DNA from: Ascidia mentula
Lineage: Eukaryota; Chordata; Ascidiacea; Phlebobranchia; Ascidiidae
DNA: 64,000 bases
Assembly: GCA_947561715.1 (NCBI GenBank)
Contig: OX387199.1
Coordinates: 1,555,001 to 1,619,000 of the forward strand
Direction: 5' to 3'
Both the position numbers and the translations under genes were made by a program. The notes under the pieces are model-generated. The model saw nothing but the letters and a program-made list of their open reading frames with translations, was not told where the DNA came from and did not search any database. Below are positions 12,601 through 24,200 of the stretch, one piece after another (the stretch's first letter is position 1; the number at the start of each line of letters is the position of its first letter).

Positions 12601-14440
12601 ACCGGGTTACTTCCAAAAGTTGATAAACGACATCACACATGATTTATCAGGTGTAGCGGTATTTTTTGGATGACATCCTTGTCAGTGGCTCTTCTAAAGA
12701 ATATCATTTGCGGAATTTGCTTCAACTTAATGAAAAATGTCTACGTTGACGGTTGGAAAAATGCAAATTCGCACCATGGGCATCTTCCCACTATGGAGTG
12801 TATTGCCAAAGGAAGCAGAGTCGACGATGTCATAAAAATGCTCCCATCTGAAACTGTGTCGATCCTCCGATGATTTTTAGGTGCTGTTCAGTTTTACAGA
12901 AAGATTCTGCCCCCGGAGTTTTCAACAGTCGCAGAACCGTTGTACAGGCTAACGAAAAAGGCAGTTGTTGGAGTTTTTTCAGTTTCTTTTCAAACAAAAA
13001 TTTATTTTGATGACTATCCACAAACCCTTGTCGTTGATTTTCAGACCGACGAAGGCTGTTTCAACGTTTGAAGCAAATCGTTTAGCAAAATGGGCGATGC
13101 TACTCAACCAGTTCTCTTATGATATTGAGTACAGAAAAACTTCCAACATTCACAATACCGACGCTCGTAGTCGTCTTCCAGCTGGAAAGTATCTCACATT
13201 TGATGATGAGGAAACCGCCGTTTATACGGATACGGTATGTTCGATTACTATCAAGTGAAGCCCGCAGACGTGACAGCTATATTTGTCCGGGGCTATGAGG
13301 TAAACTCAAGAAGGTTGGCAAAATTAACATTTCGACAAGGGAAGTTCGCTCAGTCGTTGCAGTCAGATTACAGATTCCTAAGCATCAGTCACGGTTGCTT
13401 AATGTACGGCTGCAGAGTTGTGAAACCTGCAAAACTTCAACCCGAAATTACCAAGTTGTTGCATTATGGTCACTTGGGAATGCAAAAGATGAAGCGATTG
13501 GTAAGAAAAGCTGATACAGGGTCAAATATTGACAAAGACATCATGGATACGTGTCGCAAATGCCACAACCGTGGCGAGCATCAAAATGCTTCACCGAAAG
13601 CTTCATTGTATCCTTGGGTTTTACCTGAAAAACCTTGGTGTCGACCACATGAGGGCCATGCCAATGACTTTATGGGTCACAATGGACGCGGAATGGGAAT
13701 GGTTATTCGACTAGACAACTTCTCAACAATCAGCAAATGCGTACGAAGATTGACGCGCTTATACCTTCAACACTCATATTACTCAGGATAAATTGTCGAG
13801 AGAAACTTCAGACGCGAACTCGACAAAACATCGCAGTGCACGGACTGCGTATAAAGTAGGGAAGCCATGCTACGCATTGCACTACGGCTCAAAACATGAC
13901 CGTGCACCATGTTGGGTTCCAGCTGTAATAAAGGAAATTCACGGAACCCGATCTGTTGCAGTGAAAGTGCTGCCACGCGGGCAAGTGTGCCGCCGCCACA
14001 TTGAGCAACTGCGCCATGTGCTGTTGCTTGTGCGAATTTGAGCTTAATATGGACAGTTTTAATGAAGCATTTAAATTAAACAATCATTTTCGTAAACAGG
14101 TTCAAACTGTATGCATCAAGTGCAATCACTTGACTGTATTAAATTTTTCCTGAAATTGTTGTCTAAATATAGTTGAAAAAAGTCCACTTTAAATTTGGTG
14201 TGGCGAACGAATCCAGAACATCAAACTGTGTCATGACCCTAAAAAGTTTGGAAACCTCTGGTCTAACATACAACTTACTGGTTTCTCAAGTTGTGATATG
14301 GAATTTGCAATCGTACAGATTCCACCACTTGTCATATTGCAATTAAACAGAGACAGATCCTCAATCCACTGAATACATGAAGCAATAGCAGATGCACTTT
14401 CATCATCAACTGTGTTCCCAACAAGATTCAACGACTTCAT
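6612..14440 (-). CDS. LRR-only exon array (NLR-type LRRs), 3' end of a second transcript or alternative tail of the NLR gene
   Basis: Five exons, all phase 0-0: 14440-14279, 10762-10601, 9599-9438 (each exactly 162 nt, 54 aa), 6972-6820 (153 nt) and a terminal 6632-6612 (FMCLKI then TAA). Each 162-nt exon begins with ATG just after the acceptor AG and encodes two ribonuclease-inhibitor-type LRRs: LxLxxNxVDDESASAIASCI, then LSLxxCxMTSGGIC and IANSISQLxKP. They are near copies of the NLR exon at 17499-17338. The 153-nt exon reads RKLNLRANFIRGDAAETLLK and then becomes charged. No NACHT, promoter or first exon lies between this array and the NLR terminal exon. It is therefore either a truncated duplicate or a set of alternative distal exons reached by splicing past 15284; matching phase allows both. 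The introns hold tandem repeats, MITEs, a Penelope-like relic and a Ty3/Gypsy fossil. Confidence 0.6.
6973..9437. other. Intron of LRR array: mostly unassigned, with Penelope-like relic
   Basis: Apart from the Penelope-like relic (7620-7900) and the start of tandem unit 1 (8574 onward), no gene or repeat is recognised. The 64- to 100-residue frames here have no splice context or domain and are not called. Confidence 0.4.
7620..7900 (+). mobile_element. Penelope-like element relic, GIY-YIG endonuclease region
   Basis: In the + strand, IPCADCDGVYIGETGR near 7740-7785 matches the C-terminal GIY-YIG endonuclease of Penelope-like retroelements (usual form IPCxxCxxxYIGETGR followed by LKEHK). KKHKRN follows here, and preceding text (RPRALVSLHKDRTGDAFDAG) fits the linker before that domain. 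Readings need at least two frames, the reverse transcriptase is absent, and the fragment lies antisense in an intron of the LRR array. Local GC content is higher than the flanks. Confidence 0.6.
9700..9745 (+). repeat. tRNA-like A-box segment (SINE head fragment)
   Basis: GGTAGCTCAGTCAGTTAGAG matches a tRNA 5' half with D-arm/A box. No anticodon arm or B box follows at tRNA spacing. A second copy lies near 10869-10905, at the equivalent tandem-unit junction. It is probably a truncated tRNA-derived SINE rather than a tRNA gene. Confidence 0.45.
10341..10558. mobile_element. hAT-type MITE (copy in tandem unit 2)
   Basis: Ends CAGTGATTCCCAACC and GGTTGGGAAACACTG are imperfect inverted repeats of the hAT terminal consensus. 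Flanking 8-mers CTATAAGA and CCCTAAGA resemble a degraded 8-bp target duplication. 218 bp, non-coding. Confidence 0.75.
11512..11731. mobile_element. hAT-type MITE (copy in tandem unit 3)
   Basis: Same element as in unit 2, here flanked by CCCTACGA and CCCTAAGA (7 of 8 matching). Its absence at the equivalent place in unit 1 (around 9400) shows the empty site. Confidence 0.8.
11764..11797 (-). pseudogene. Truncated LRR exon stub
   Basis: The 3' end of a 162-nt LRR exon with its splice donor (minus strand ...AAACCA|GTAAGT form at 11764-11768), identical in style to the exons in units 1 and 2. It is cut off about 30 bp into the exon at the junction with the Ty3/Gypsy fossil; no remaining half is found on the other side. 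Confidence 0.7.
11797..14150 (+). mobile_element. Fossil Ty3/Gypsy-type LTR retroelement, pol region
   Basis: Broken pol in + orientation, antisense to the host LRR array. Recognisable parts in order: end of protease and RT fingers (PRQVPFALLDD near 12230), RT catalytic area (LDDILVSGS near 12670), RNase H end (ANRLAKWAMLLNQFSYDIEY near 13075), integrase zinc-binding region (HYGHLGMQKMKRL near 13470) and a C-terminal segment ending RRHIEQLRHV near 14010. No gag or LTR is recognised. At least ten interruptions make it clearly dead and fairly old. Its left edge truncates an LRR exon, so it postdates that tandem unit. Confidence 0.8.
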
Positions 14441-15197
14441 CTGAAATTATTTCATATACAAATTAGTTACAAGCGGACAACTATTGATTTTTCCCGTGAA
14501 TATTTTATCATAACTTCAAATATATCCGGGTTTCACATGAATACTGTTGTTAGTTTAAATTACTAAAAGTTGTCTTAATTTCCTGCCCCCCAACTATCCT
14601 TCATGTAAAACCAATTCCTTGATTCAACTACAAACTGGGGGATATGCCAAAACGAACACGAACCCGAAGATTCTGCAAATGGCAGCTTAATTTTAATATT
14701 TGTGTGAAGCTGAATAATAAGTGATATTCCAGGGCAAATATTTATTAGTGCGTATAATGATAGTTTTGTAATATAGCGTATTATAAAATTATATAATGCT
14801 ATAACTTAATACCAATCATTTAACACCATTTTATAATTATGGTGGCCGCAAAAAATTATAATGTGGCTAATTTGTGGAAGTTTATCAAACTCCCTAAATA
14901 AAAAAGCCAAAGCTAAAGGTGCTGCTCATCATAATGCTGGTAAAGGTTTTGAACTCATACAGCATTATGATGAACAGCATTCTAGCTTTGGCTTTTTATT
15001 TAGAATATTTAACTACACAAACTTTGCACCCAATTATCAAACTGTGTTTGCAGAATTCTGATGTCTGTAATTAGTCGTAGCCTGAGCAACATACTTGCAA
15101 GCATGATACAGGCCAAGCTAATGGTGACGTCACACTTTACACACGAATATATTCATTTTGTGCAAAAATGTGTCGCATTATTTAAAGTAAAAATACT
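14441..15197. other. Spacer between NLR poly(A) signal and LRR array
   Basis: AT-rich. Holds the hairpin at 14894-15003 and a short stretch near 14650 (ACGAACACGAACCCGAAG) that resembles the inside of the hAT-like element at 42113. No promoter or exon for an independent downstream LRR gene is seen. Confidence 0.4.
14894..15003. repeat. 110-nt near-perfect hairpin (foldback MITE)
   Basis: Left arm AAATAAAAAAGCCAAAGC... and right arm ...GCTTTGGCTTTTTATTT pair over about 44 nt with a few mismatches around a roughly 20-nt loop. A related arm (GAAAGCCAAAGCTAAAATGC) occurs near 32362. It is probably a tiny MITE; a small-RNA precursor is an alternative. Confidence 0.7.
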
Positions 15198-15203
15198 TTT
15201 ATT
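15198..15203 (-). terminator. Poly(A) signal AATAAA of the NLR gene
   Basis: AATAAA on the minus strand 81 nt after the TGA stop (15286-15284), the normal distance for a short 3' UTR. Confidence 0.65.
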
Positions 15204-15283
15204 TTGATGGCAAAGTTTTCAAGCAAATGAACAATAAACATGATACATAAAATAGCACCAATAAAACCATAAGGGTTATCATG

Positions 15284-18200
15284 TCAAGCGTCCATGTATT
15301 GCCACGAAACTTGAATCTTTGTCAATTTGGGCAACTGCAATGTGACAGGAAAAATCTCATGTGTGACTTCAAGATATTTATCGGTCACCACATTTCCAAT
15401 ATATAACAATTTGCTAAGGTTAAGGCATATTGACAAATGCTCAGTTTTGACCAATTCAGCAATTATACCTTCTGTTTTATTGCTTCAGCCACTTCTTGTA
15501 TCCCATCCCCACTAACTTTTTTCATTGTAAGTTCAAGGGTTGGAGGAAATAAATGTAAAACACACGACAAAGCAAAAGCTTCTTCATCACCATCCACTGT
15601 AAGCTGGTTTGGAATGGAATTAATCTGAGAATAACATGTTGGTTTACACAAAGTTGTTTAACCACTAAATATGGATACTTCGAAAAAAATTGTTTTTTTT
15701 TGTCAACACAAATACTGGATAAAGTGTCATATGTTAATTTGACTTCAACATATGTAAACAAAGTAACCTAAGTAAAATCCAGATATACAGACAAGTTTAT
15801 TTTACAATGCTTACAAACCTCAAACACTGAATCAACAAATTTGGTTGTTATGTCCTCTTTCTTTACTGAAGTCTGAAAAAACAAATTAATCGTCGTCATT
15901 CAGTACATATTGACAAATAACAGCAGGGCTGACATAGACTGTTACGTAAAACAGAAAAACTATCAAGCTTTTGAAAAATGTTTTATGTAGTTCTTTGTAA
16001 ATGCATCTACAATAGTAGCATTCCCTCATATACTAAAAGTGTTTTGATTTTTTCTTGGCAAAACATTAAATGCTGGTAACCTTTGAAATGCAAGAAATAA
16101 GATCACATTTTTCAATCACATGGATGCCATTCTCTGATATTTGAAACTTGGACGTGTAAAGCTTGTTAACATTTTTGTGGACAGCTTCATCCATGATCAG
16201 TGGTAATTGAGATTTTGAAACCAGAGTTCCACTGATATCCAAAGATTCCATCTGCAATGATAGGAATATGTGGTTTTACACAAAAAACATTTAAAAGCCA
16301 AACAATGCTCTTGCTATTTTTAAAAAGGGCGATAAAAAAACTTTTAGGAATGCTTTTCAAAATTAATTCCAGCAACCCATTGTTCCCATGCAAATAATAA
16401 CAACTGAATTTAATCAGTTAATATGTTAAAATTAGGATAAAAATTTATATTGTTTAGTTCAGAAGTTGGCAATCCACAGTTTTGCAGCCGCTTCCTGCTT
16501 TTTAGTTTGTGGAGTATCTCTGTAGGGATGGGCAATATAGAATAATACACTGTTCTAGAACATTCTAGAATAGTTAAATCGAATCCAGAATACCGAATCC
16601 TATTCTGTTTTTGTTTTAGCTTGTGCACTAAAGCAAAACATTTTTTTTACATGACTCCAACAACAAAACACAATCAAAGAATAAATTTATTGCACTGTAA
16701 TAGATTTAGGCTCTCTATGTGCTTGCCTGCCAAGTGACAACGTAATTTTGTGGCTGTCAAACCTGCACGTCACAACCGTAGCACCTTATTTACTCGATTG
16801 TAAGCCGCGGCTTATAAAGTTGTTTAAGCAACCATTTGTGATTTTGACAATCAAGGGCGACTTGTATTACTCAATGTCAAGCGGATAATTTGTCTGCGGC
16901 TCTGATTTTCAGTGAAATTAACCTTTAACTCGCTCTGTCGTACCAATACTTTTTATCAAACACATTTATCAGCATACCTGACAATTTTAAACAACAGATT
17001 TGTTGACAATTATTGTTGTAGGGCACTGAACATTAACATTTACGTGCGGTTTACATTCGATGGTGGCTTATATAAATTTTTTAACGCTGTCGCATGCGCA
17101 AATACGGAAAGTTACCGTACATAGAAGATAAATAACGAAACCTTTTATTCGGTTTGAACACAATTTGGAAAAATATGCCTAACCAATTTAAACTTAGATT
17201 TTTGAGATCCGAAATTAAGTTTAGCACAAATCAATGCTGACTGGATTTAAAAATCCTAAAGTTGATGACTTCATTGCAGTCATGCGAACAGATGTTGAAA
17301 CATACATATAGAACCACTGGTCTAACAAACAACTTACTGGTTTCTCAAGTTGTGATATGGAATTTGCAATCTTACAGATTCCATTACTTGTCATCCAGCA
17401 ATATGGCAGAGACAGATTCTCAATCCATTGAATACATGAAGCAATCGCCGATGCACTTTCATCATCAACTGTGTTCCTATCAAGTCTCAAATACGTCATC
17501 TGAAATAAAAATATGTTTACAAGCCGTATCTCATCCAGCAAAAAAAAAAATTAAACATCCCGACTGGCAAAGATTTAAAAACTGTTATAAAACGTCACCC
17601 AACAGAGTGAAAGCTAAAAGTATAATGCAACTAGCAACGTTGCATAATGAAACTAAATTGGTTGCCGATGCTGTCATGTATGTTATTGATACCAAATGAC
17701 CTTTTGGAAAAAAATTTGTACCTTTATCAGCAAGTACTACTTTAGGGCTTGTTGATAGTTGTCTAACAACCACAATAACAATAGTTTAATAAATATTACC
17801 AGTACTGGCATAAGAGCCTACAGTATAGAGTTTACAATACAAGTTACATCACAAAGCAGTACTGTGTGTGTAAATTACACTTAGGACACATCGTTAACCA
17901 CAACTTTAGAGTAACTTGCATTCCATGTTTATAAAACATTGCTGTTTGCTACAGTTTTCTGAAGTCACCGACGATCACCAATTTTGTGTATGCATACAAC
18001 TTACTGGTTTCCGAAGTTGTGATATGGAATTTGCAATCATACAGATTCCACCACTTGTCATCTCACAATCCTCCAGAGACAGATTCTTAATCCACTTAAT
18101 ACATGAAGCAATAGCAGATGCACTTTCACCATCAACTGTGCGAAGTTGCAGCTCAGTCAACTGAAACGAATGTTCACATATATCTTAGTGGTAAACATGG

Positions 18201-21200
18201 TGATGTAAAGCAAATTTATGTCTCATTGACAATTCCAAAAAAGTTGTTTTTAGTTCTTACAATAACAAAAAACTCTTAATATGATATAATGTCATACCTG
18301 TATACGTTGACATAACTGATTCAACAAAACTTTCAAACTTCCATGATAAAAACGACAAGTCCCTAAAATGTTTATGTTGTACGATTTTGGGGATTTGTTT
18401 AAAACACCTACAATGCTATGAACATCAGTTAGAAGTAATTTTCCTTTCAGACTAAATGTTACTGGCAACAAATTTAGACAGTCTTTATCGAATTCTTTGT
18501 TGTCAGCTTCATGTAACCATGAGAAAATTCGCACAAGCATTTCTTCCTCAACTTCTTCTTTTTGTAGTTCTTCGCAACAGAACCCCTTAAGTAGATTTTT
18601 TTTCTTAGCAACTTCTTTGTACTCTATGTTGCTGAAACAAACTTTTGCAGCTTCATTAGCCTCATCATTACAAAGTCCAAAAACAAACTTTGCAACAACT
18701 TCCCATCTGTTTGTTTTAAGTTGGGGAAGTAATTTAGAAAACTCTTCAACACTCAAAAAAAAGACAAGGTAACAAGCAGTGAAATATTCCTGCCAAGTCA
18801 AATGTGAAAAGTAGCTCTTAATATGAGAATCCATAAACGCCATGTTCCAATTTTCATCAGTCACAAATGTTGTAAGAAGCCCCCTTAATGTATCTGGCTC
18901 AATTCCTACTTCTCTCAGGTCATCCTGAGAAAAAACAAGTTTGCTATCTTTAAAACCATTCCATGCCAATCTAGCTATTTTGTTCAAATATTCTTCTTTT
19001 TTCCTTTTTTCCCCCCTGATAAAGTCCTGCCTAAAATAGTATTGGAATCCATTTGCAAAAACATGAGTAAGAGAGTGAAATCGGCCATCATGATCCTCTT
19101 TAAGACTTTTCCAGATGACAAAGGCAATAAAAATGCATTTTGCTGGGACATAGCAAGAAAATGAGAAGTTGGGATTATCTTTTATGACATTCCACACTTC
19201 AGCACCCCTATCTCTACAAATCTGGTTGCAAAGTTTTTCTTGGGATTTTTCGTTAAGGCCCATAACTTCAGCAACAAACAATGGTCGATGTTTTGCATCA
19301 ATTGAGAAAAAGTGCTTTTGTCGTGAAGTGAAAACTTTCTTTGCATCTTTGAGCAATTTACCCATCATAAGAGCATAGATATAAAGTAATGGTTTATTCT
19401 CTTTTGTGGGATCGAATGCTTTGAATTCTAAATCCCAATCTGCTGCAGCCTCATCTAAGCCATCCATTGTAATAAATACATTTTCTGATATTAGCATTTT
19501 GAGAAAACAAGCTTCACTGTTTTTCTTTATTGGTGAATCTGTGTAGGAATCCAAAAATAAGGAGTTTTTCAACAAAAAATCAACAAATGTTGTGGGAGTA
19601 TCAAAGTCAATGTTTTTCACTGAGATGTAAAAACAATATTGAGTTTCTTTAACATTCTCTATTGCACCATGCATTGCTTTTTCAGTTATTACTTTGGATA
19701 GTGTCGTTTTCCCAATCCCTGGTTGTCCAATTAATGCTAATGTGTTTGCAAATTGAGGCTGTTTTCTATCTTTTGCTACAATTTCTGCTCTAGCAAATAA
19801 TTCTTCAACTGATACTTTACTGTCCTGTTTCAAGTCTATTGTCTCATAATCTTTTCTCCTGTTGTAATGTCCATCTTCATCACTGTAATATTCATCTTCA
19901 TCACTGTAATATTCATCTTCATCACTGTAATAACCACCCTCATAGTAGAACTCTGTAGATCTGGCAGGGTTCACTGCTTTTTTTGGTTTATCTGCTATGT
20001 CCAGTTCACAAACTTCAATATGCTGCCCAGTCAACACTTGAAAACTTTTGTTGCTGCATTGGATTTTAGCACTTTTGTGCAGCAAATCTTGAATCAGCTT
20101 GAAGTCATCTAAAATAAAATTGTGACATAGAATTTCCACATGTTACAAGTCCACGATATGATAAATAAAAACATGGATTAACACACAAAATAGTATTTCC
20201 AGGATATTTTGTAAGAATATTCATCAATTAATTTATAAAAAAGTAAGGAAATGAACAAAACCTTACGATAAATCTTTTGACAGTTTTTAACTTTTCTCAG
20301 CACATTACCAACTACTTATGACAACAAAATCTTGCCATTTAGAATACTACTTACTCTCACTGAGTTCATCTAGTTTGTTGTCATTTGAAGTGTTTCCATA
20401 ATTGTCTGTAATATTTAAAAAAATCTTAATAAACACCAAAACAGATTTCATCACTTACATATATCACGCCCTGCTGTGTGAAATGTGGGGTTTCCTTTGA
20501 AATTACTTTTGGATATTTCTGCGAACAAAGACATTAGTCAAACTTTTAAATGAGGACAAAATATTTGTTAATTACCTGTTTTGTTGGAAGAAAGTACTGA
20601 GCTTCCATGTGTCTATAAATGTAATTTTACTTTTCAATTACGAAAGTAACCCTAAATTGATTCGCTAAATTTCAGCAGAATTTCACCATTGAATTCACTT
20701 TAAAATGTCTTATCCGACACCAGGAACAGTTACAATGAAAAATATTGTGGCAAATAATGCCACAAAAATGATGAATATACCTATTTTATGTAGTAGTCTA
20801 GACATACCTGACGGCTCACTTGGTTCTGGCACAAATTCGAACTGTTACCATCATGATATTGGTCCATTGTAGTTGCTATTGGTGCAAAAAAAATTTGATC
20901 AATTTACCTTGTTTTCTTCAACATGTAATAAAAATTATTTTTTTGCAAAACGCAGTTCTTGTTCTTTCATCAAATATTCCAATCAACCTTACACAGGCAA
21001 AAATCTTTTCACATTAAAAAATAGAACTGTATATGTATCAACTTTAAACATGATGTGATACAGTTACTATGAGAACTCTTTACCATGAGGGTTTTGGGTT
21101 TGGTTGCCCACGGTTTGATTGTGACTCATTGGTGCTCTAGTATTTTGTGCAACTTCTCTAGGATTTACACCAACATTTTCCGAACGAGGTTGTTGAGTTT

Positions 21201-24200
21201 GTTGTGTAAAGTTTTGCCTGTAAATGGTGTTTTTCAATAAAACAAGTTAAGCACAATGAAGATGTGTTTCTACATACGTTGGGTGGGTGGGTGCAAGTTG
21301 TGATACTTGCTGGTTTTGAGCGATCACTTGAGGTTCAATTTCTTGTTCATAGTTACGCAAAGTTGGTTGTGCACTTCGAGTGGGAATCATTCCACTGGTG
21401 TGCATAATAGCTTGACAGGAATACCCCCATGCTGGTTGGTAATGAAACGGATGCCACCCACCAACATATTGGTGGGGTGAATATTCTATGGGATTGGGGT
21501 AAGGTTGTGGGGGTGGAGGAGTGTATCGAGTGTGGGGAGGGAGATTCCCTAATTGTGATGGATGGCTTTGAAGTGTTGCATCTGAATCTGCTGATATTCT
21601 TTGATAGAATTCTGTAAATTTGCATATTTTTAAATTTATTTCAAATGAAATTAGCATTACTTTGAACACAGTTATTATGAGAACTCTTTACCAGGAGGGT
21701 TTTGGTTTCGCACAGTTGGAAGATTATGACTCATTGGTGCTCTAGTATTTGGTGCAGCTTCACTTAGACTTGCACCAACATTTTCCGAACAAGGTGTAAA
21801 GTTTTGCCTGTAAATAGTGTTTTAAATAAAACAAGTAAAGCACAATGAAGATGTGTTTCTACAAACGTTGGGTGGGTCGGTGCAAGTTGTGAAGACACTT
21901 GCTGGTTTCCAGCGATCACTTGAGGTTCAATTCCTTGTGCATAGTTATGCAAAGTTGGTTGTGCACTTCGAACAGGAATCACTCCTCTTGGGTGCATAAT
22001 AGCTTGATGGGAATTCCTCAATCGTTGTGGATAGTATTGGTTATAGAATGGATAATATGGATAGGGAGAATATCCCATGGGATTAGGGTAAGGTTGTGAG
22101 GGTTGAGGAGTGTATTGAGGGTGGCAATTCCCTAATTGTGATGGATGGCTTTGAGGTGTTGCATAAAGATGAGATGTTGATGGTACACTAAGATGTTGAG
22201 AGGTTACATATTCGTTGGGATGCCAAACATTAGATTGCTGGGGTATTTGTGGGTGTGGAAAGTATTGAGTTTGGTTGCAAGCTAGTACATTGGTTGCCTG
22301 TGGGATTCCTTGACCTGGTTGTGTTGATTGTTGATTGTTTGTTTGTCCAACATCATGAGGTAAGGAATCCTGAAACAATGGAAAAACAAACATTATTATG
22401 TTTTTACCAGTTATGTGCTGCACCAGATCTAGGTGCTTAAGGCCCCATATCAGTATTAATTCCCAAAAATCCAAGTTTTGAAGGCTATCAGCATAAACAC
22501 CCATACTGAGTGATTTGCTTTTTTGCCCACAACAATTCCTGTGGTCGGTGACCCATGAAGATCTACTGGTACTATTCAAGAAAAAAAAATTGATTGCAGC
22601 TGCATCGGACAAAACACAGCAAGGATCTGAGGAGCCTCCAGGAGGATCTTAAGTCCTATAGGATAGCAAAAACAGCAAACGAAGCAACTTTCCTGTGCCC
22701 CTTTTTTGCCATTGCATAGAAAAGGGTTGGGGCCAACATTAAATAGCAATTTGGATGAGGTTTTTGTGATTCATTTTTTACAAAACCAGCTTTCATTATA
22801 TGTGCAAAAAAAGCCATAATATTGCAAAGCTGCAGACAGGGTGTGTACACGCACTGTTTCGACCTGTAAGGTCTCATCAGTGCAGCTGTTGTGTGGCACT
22901 GTGCTAGCTTTTACACTACCAGGCACACTAGTCTCTACTTTGTGGTACCTTTCGGTCAACGTCGATCTGCAGGGTACCCTACTGAGTACCGAACAACAGA
23001 GACGACGAACAACTGTGGAGCGCACTATGGCCAAACGGAAGGCAAAAACATATTTTACAATGGTGTTTTTGCCTTTTGCACTATCGGTTACCTAGCAGAT
23101 CCGTTTGGCCGTCGTCTCTGTTTTTTTGGTTCGTCGTCTCTGTTGTTCGGTATATTTGTTGATTTCAAACAAATGACAATTCTTAATTATTTATGTTGGC
23201 ACACATTTACTAAATCTCAGGTTGCTAAATCTCAGAACAAACAAGTTGTTTTTGTTGAAAGGATTTGATTGCCTCTCTTTAATTTAATGCATATTACTCT
23301 TGATGTAGGGACTATTTTTACCATGCAGGAAAAAGACATGCTTGGTCAGATTTGATCAGTAATTATCCATATCTGGCCAGTCCAGGACTTTTTTGTAAGG
23401 TTAGTAGATTTTTGAAGTAGTGAAATATAGAAGATTCAGTTTGCCAAGCTTTTTAGGCAGAATCAACAATCTTGGTGAATCTTCAACTTCAGTCAAACAA
23501 TTTGTTCAAATTTGGCCAAACCAAACTTCCACGCACACAAATATTCTTGAACAACAGCAATAGTAAATGGCTTATGATTGTGTAGCAATAATAAAACTCT
23601 TATTGAGACACATATTTTGGCGGTAACTCATGGCATTAATGATCACCAAGACCATGTATATCCATTTCAAATACTGACTTAAGAGGTTTGATGGTAGACA
23701 CAGACAAGCTATTATTGGTTTGTTTATACATTAGTTGGTATATATGCACATTAGTACTGTCTGTCTGCCAGTAAAACTGACGTATAAATGTCAAACGTGA
23801 ATATAAAGGTTCACCTGGCGTCATAAATGATTCAACGCGGAAGTGATGTATGTGGTTTCAACAAGCAAAAACCAAAATAACCCACCAAGCTACCCAATTA
23901 CAATGAGAAATATCATTTGGCAAAGAATGCCACATGCATTAATATTTAATTTTACCCAAAACTCATTATAAAACATAAATTTAAATGGTTATAAAAGATC
24001 TATTAAACATAAAAATTTTTAAATTTATTTTTAAGAAGTAATCTGGACATACCGGACTTGGTCCATTCTAGTTGTTTTTTGTGGCAACTCAGAACAATTT
24101 TAATCAACTGCAACTCTTTTTCTCTTTAATGTGTGACAAAAATTAGTTTCCACATAAGTTTAAATGGTTAAAAAAAGATCTTTTAAACATAAATTTTTAA

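Noticed and set aside
18497-18772. Serine/leucine-rich + strand frame
   Set aside because: Antisense shadow of the NACHT exon.
22438-22612. N-terminal extension of the NLR second exon (VTDHRNCCGQKSKSL)
   Set aside because: A good acceptor (TTGTTTCAG) at 22370 separates it; the upstream frame reads like repeat DNA.
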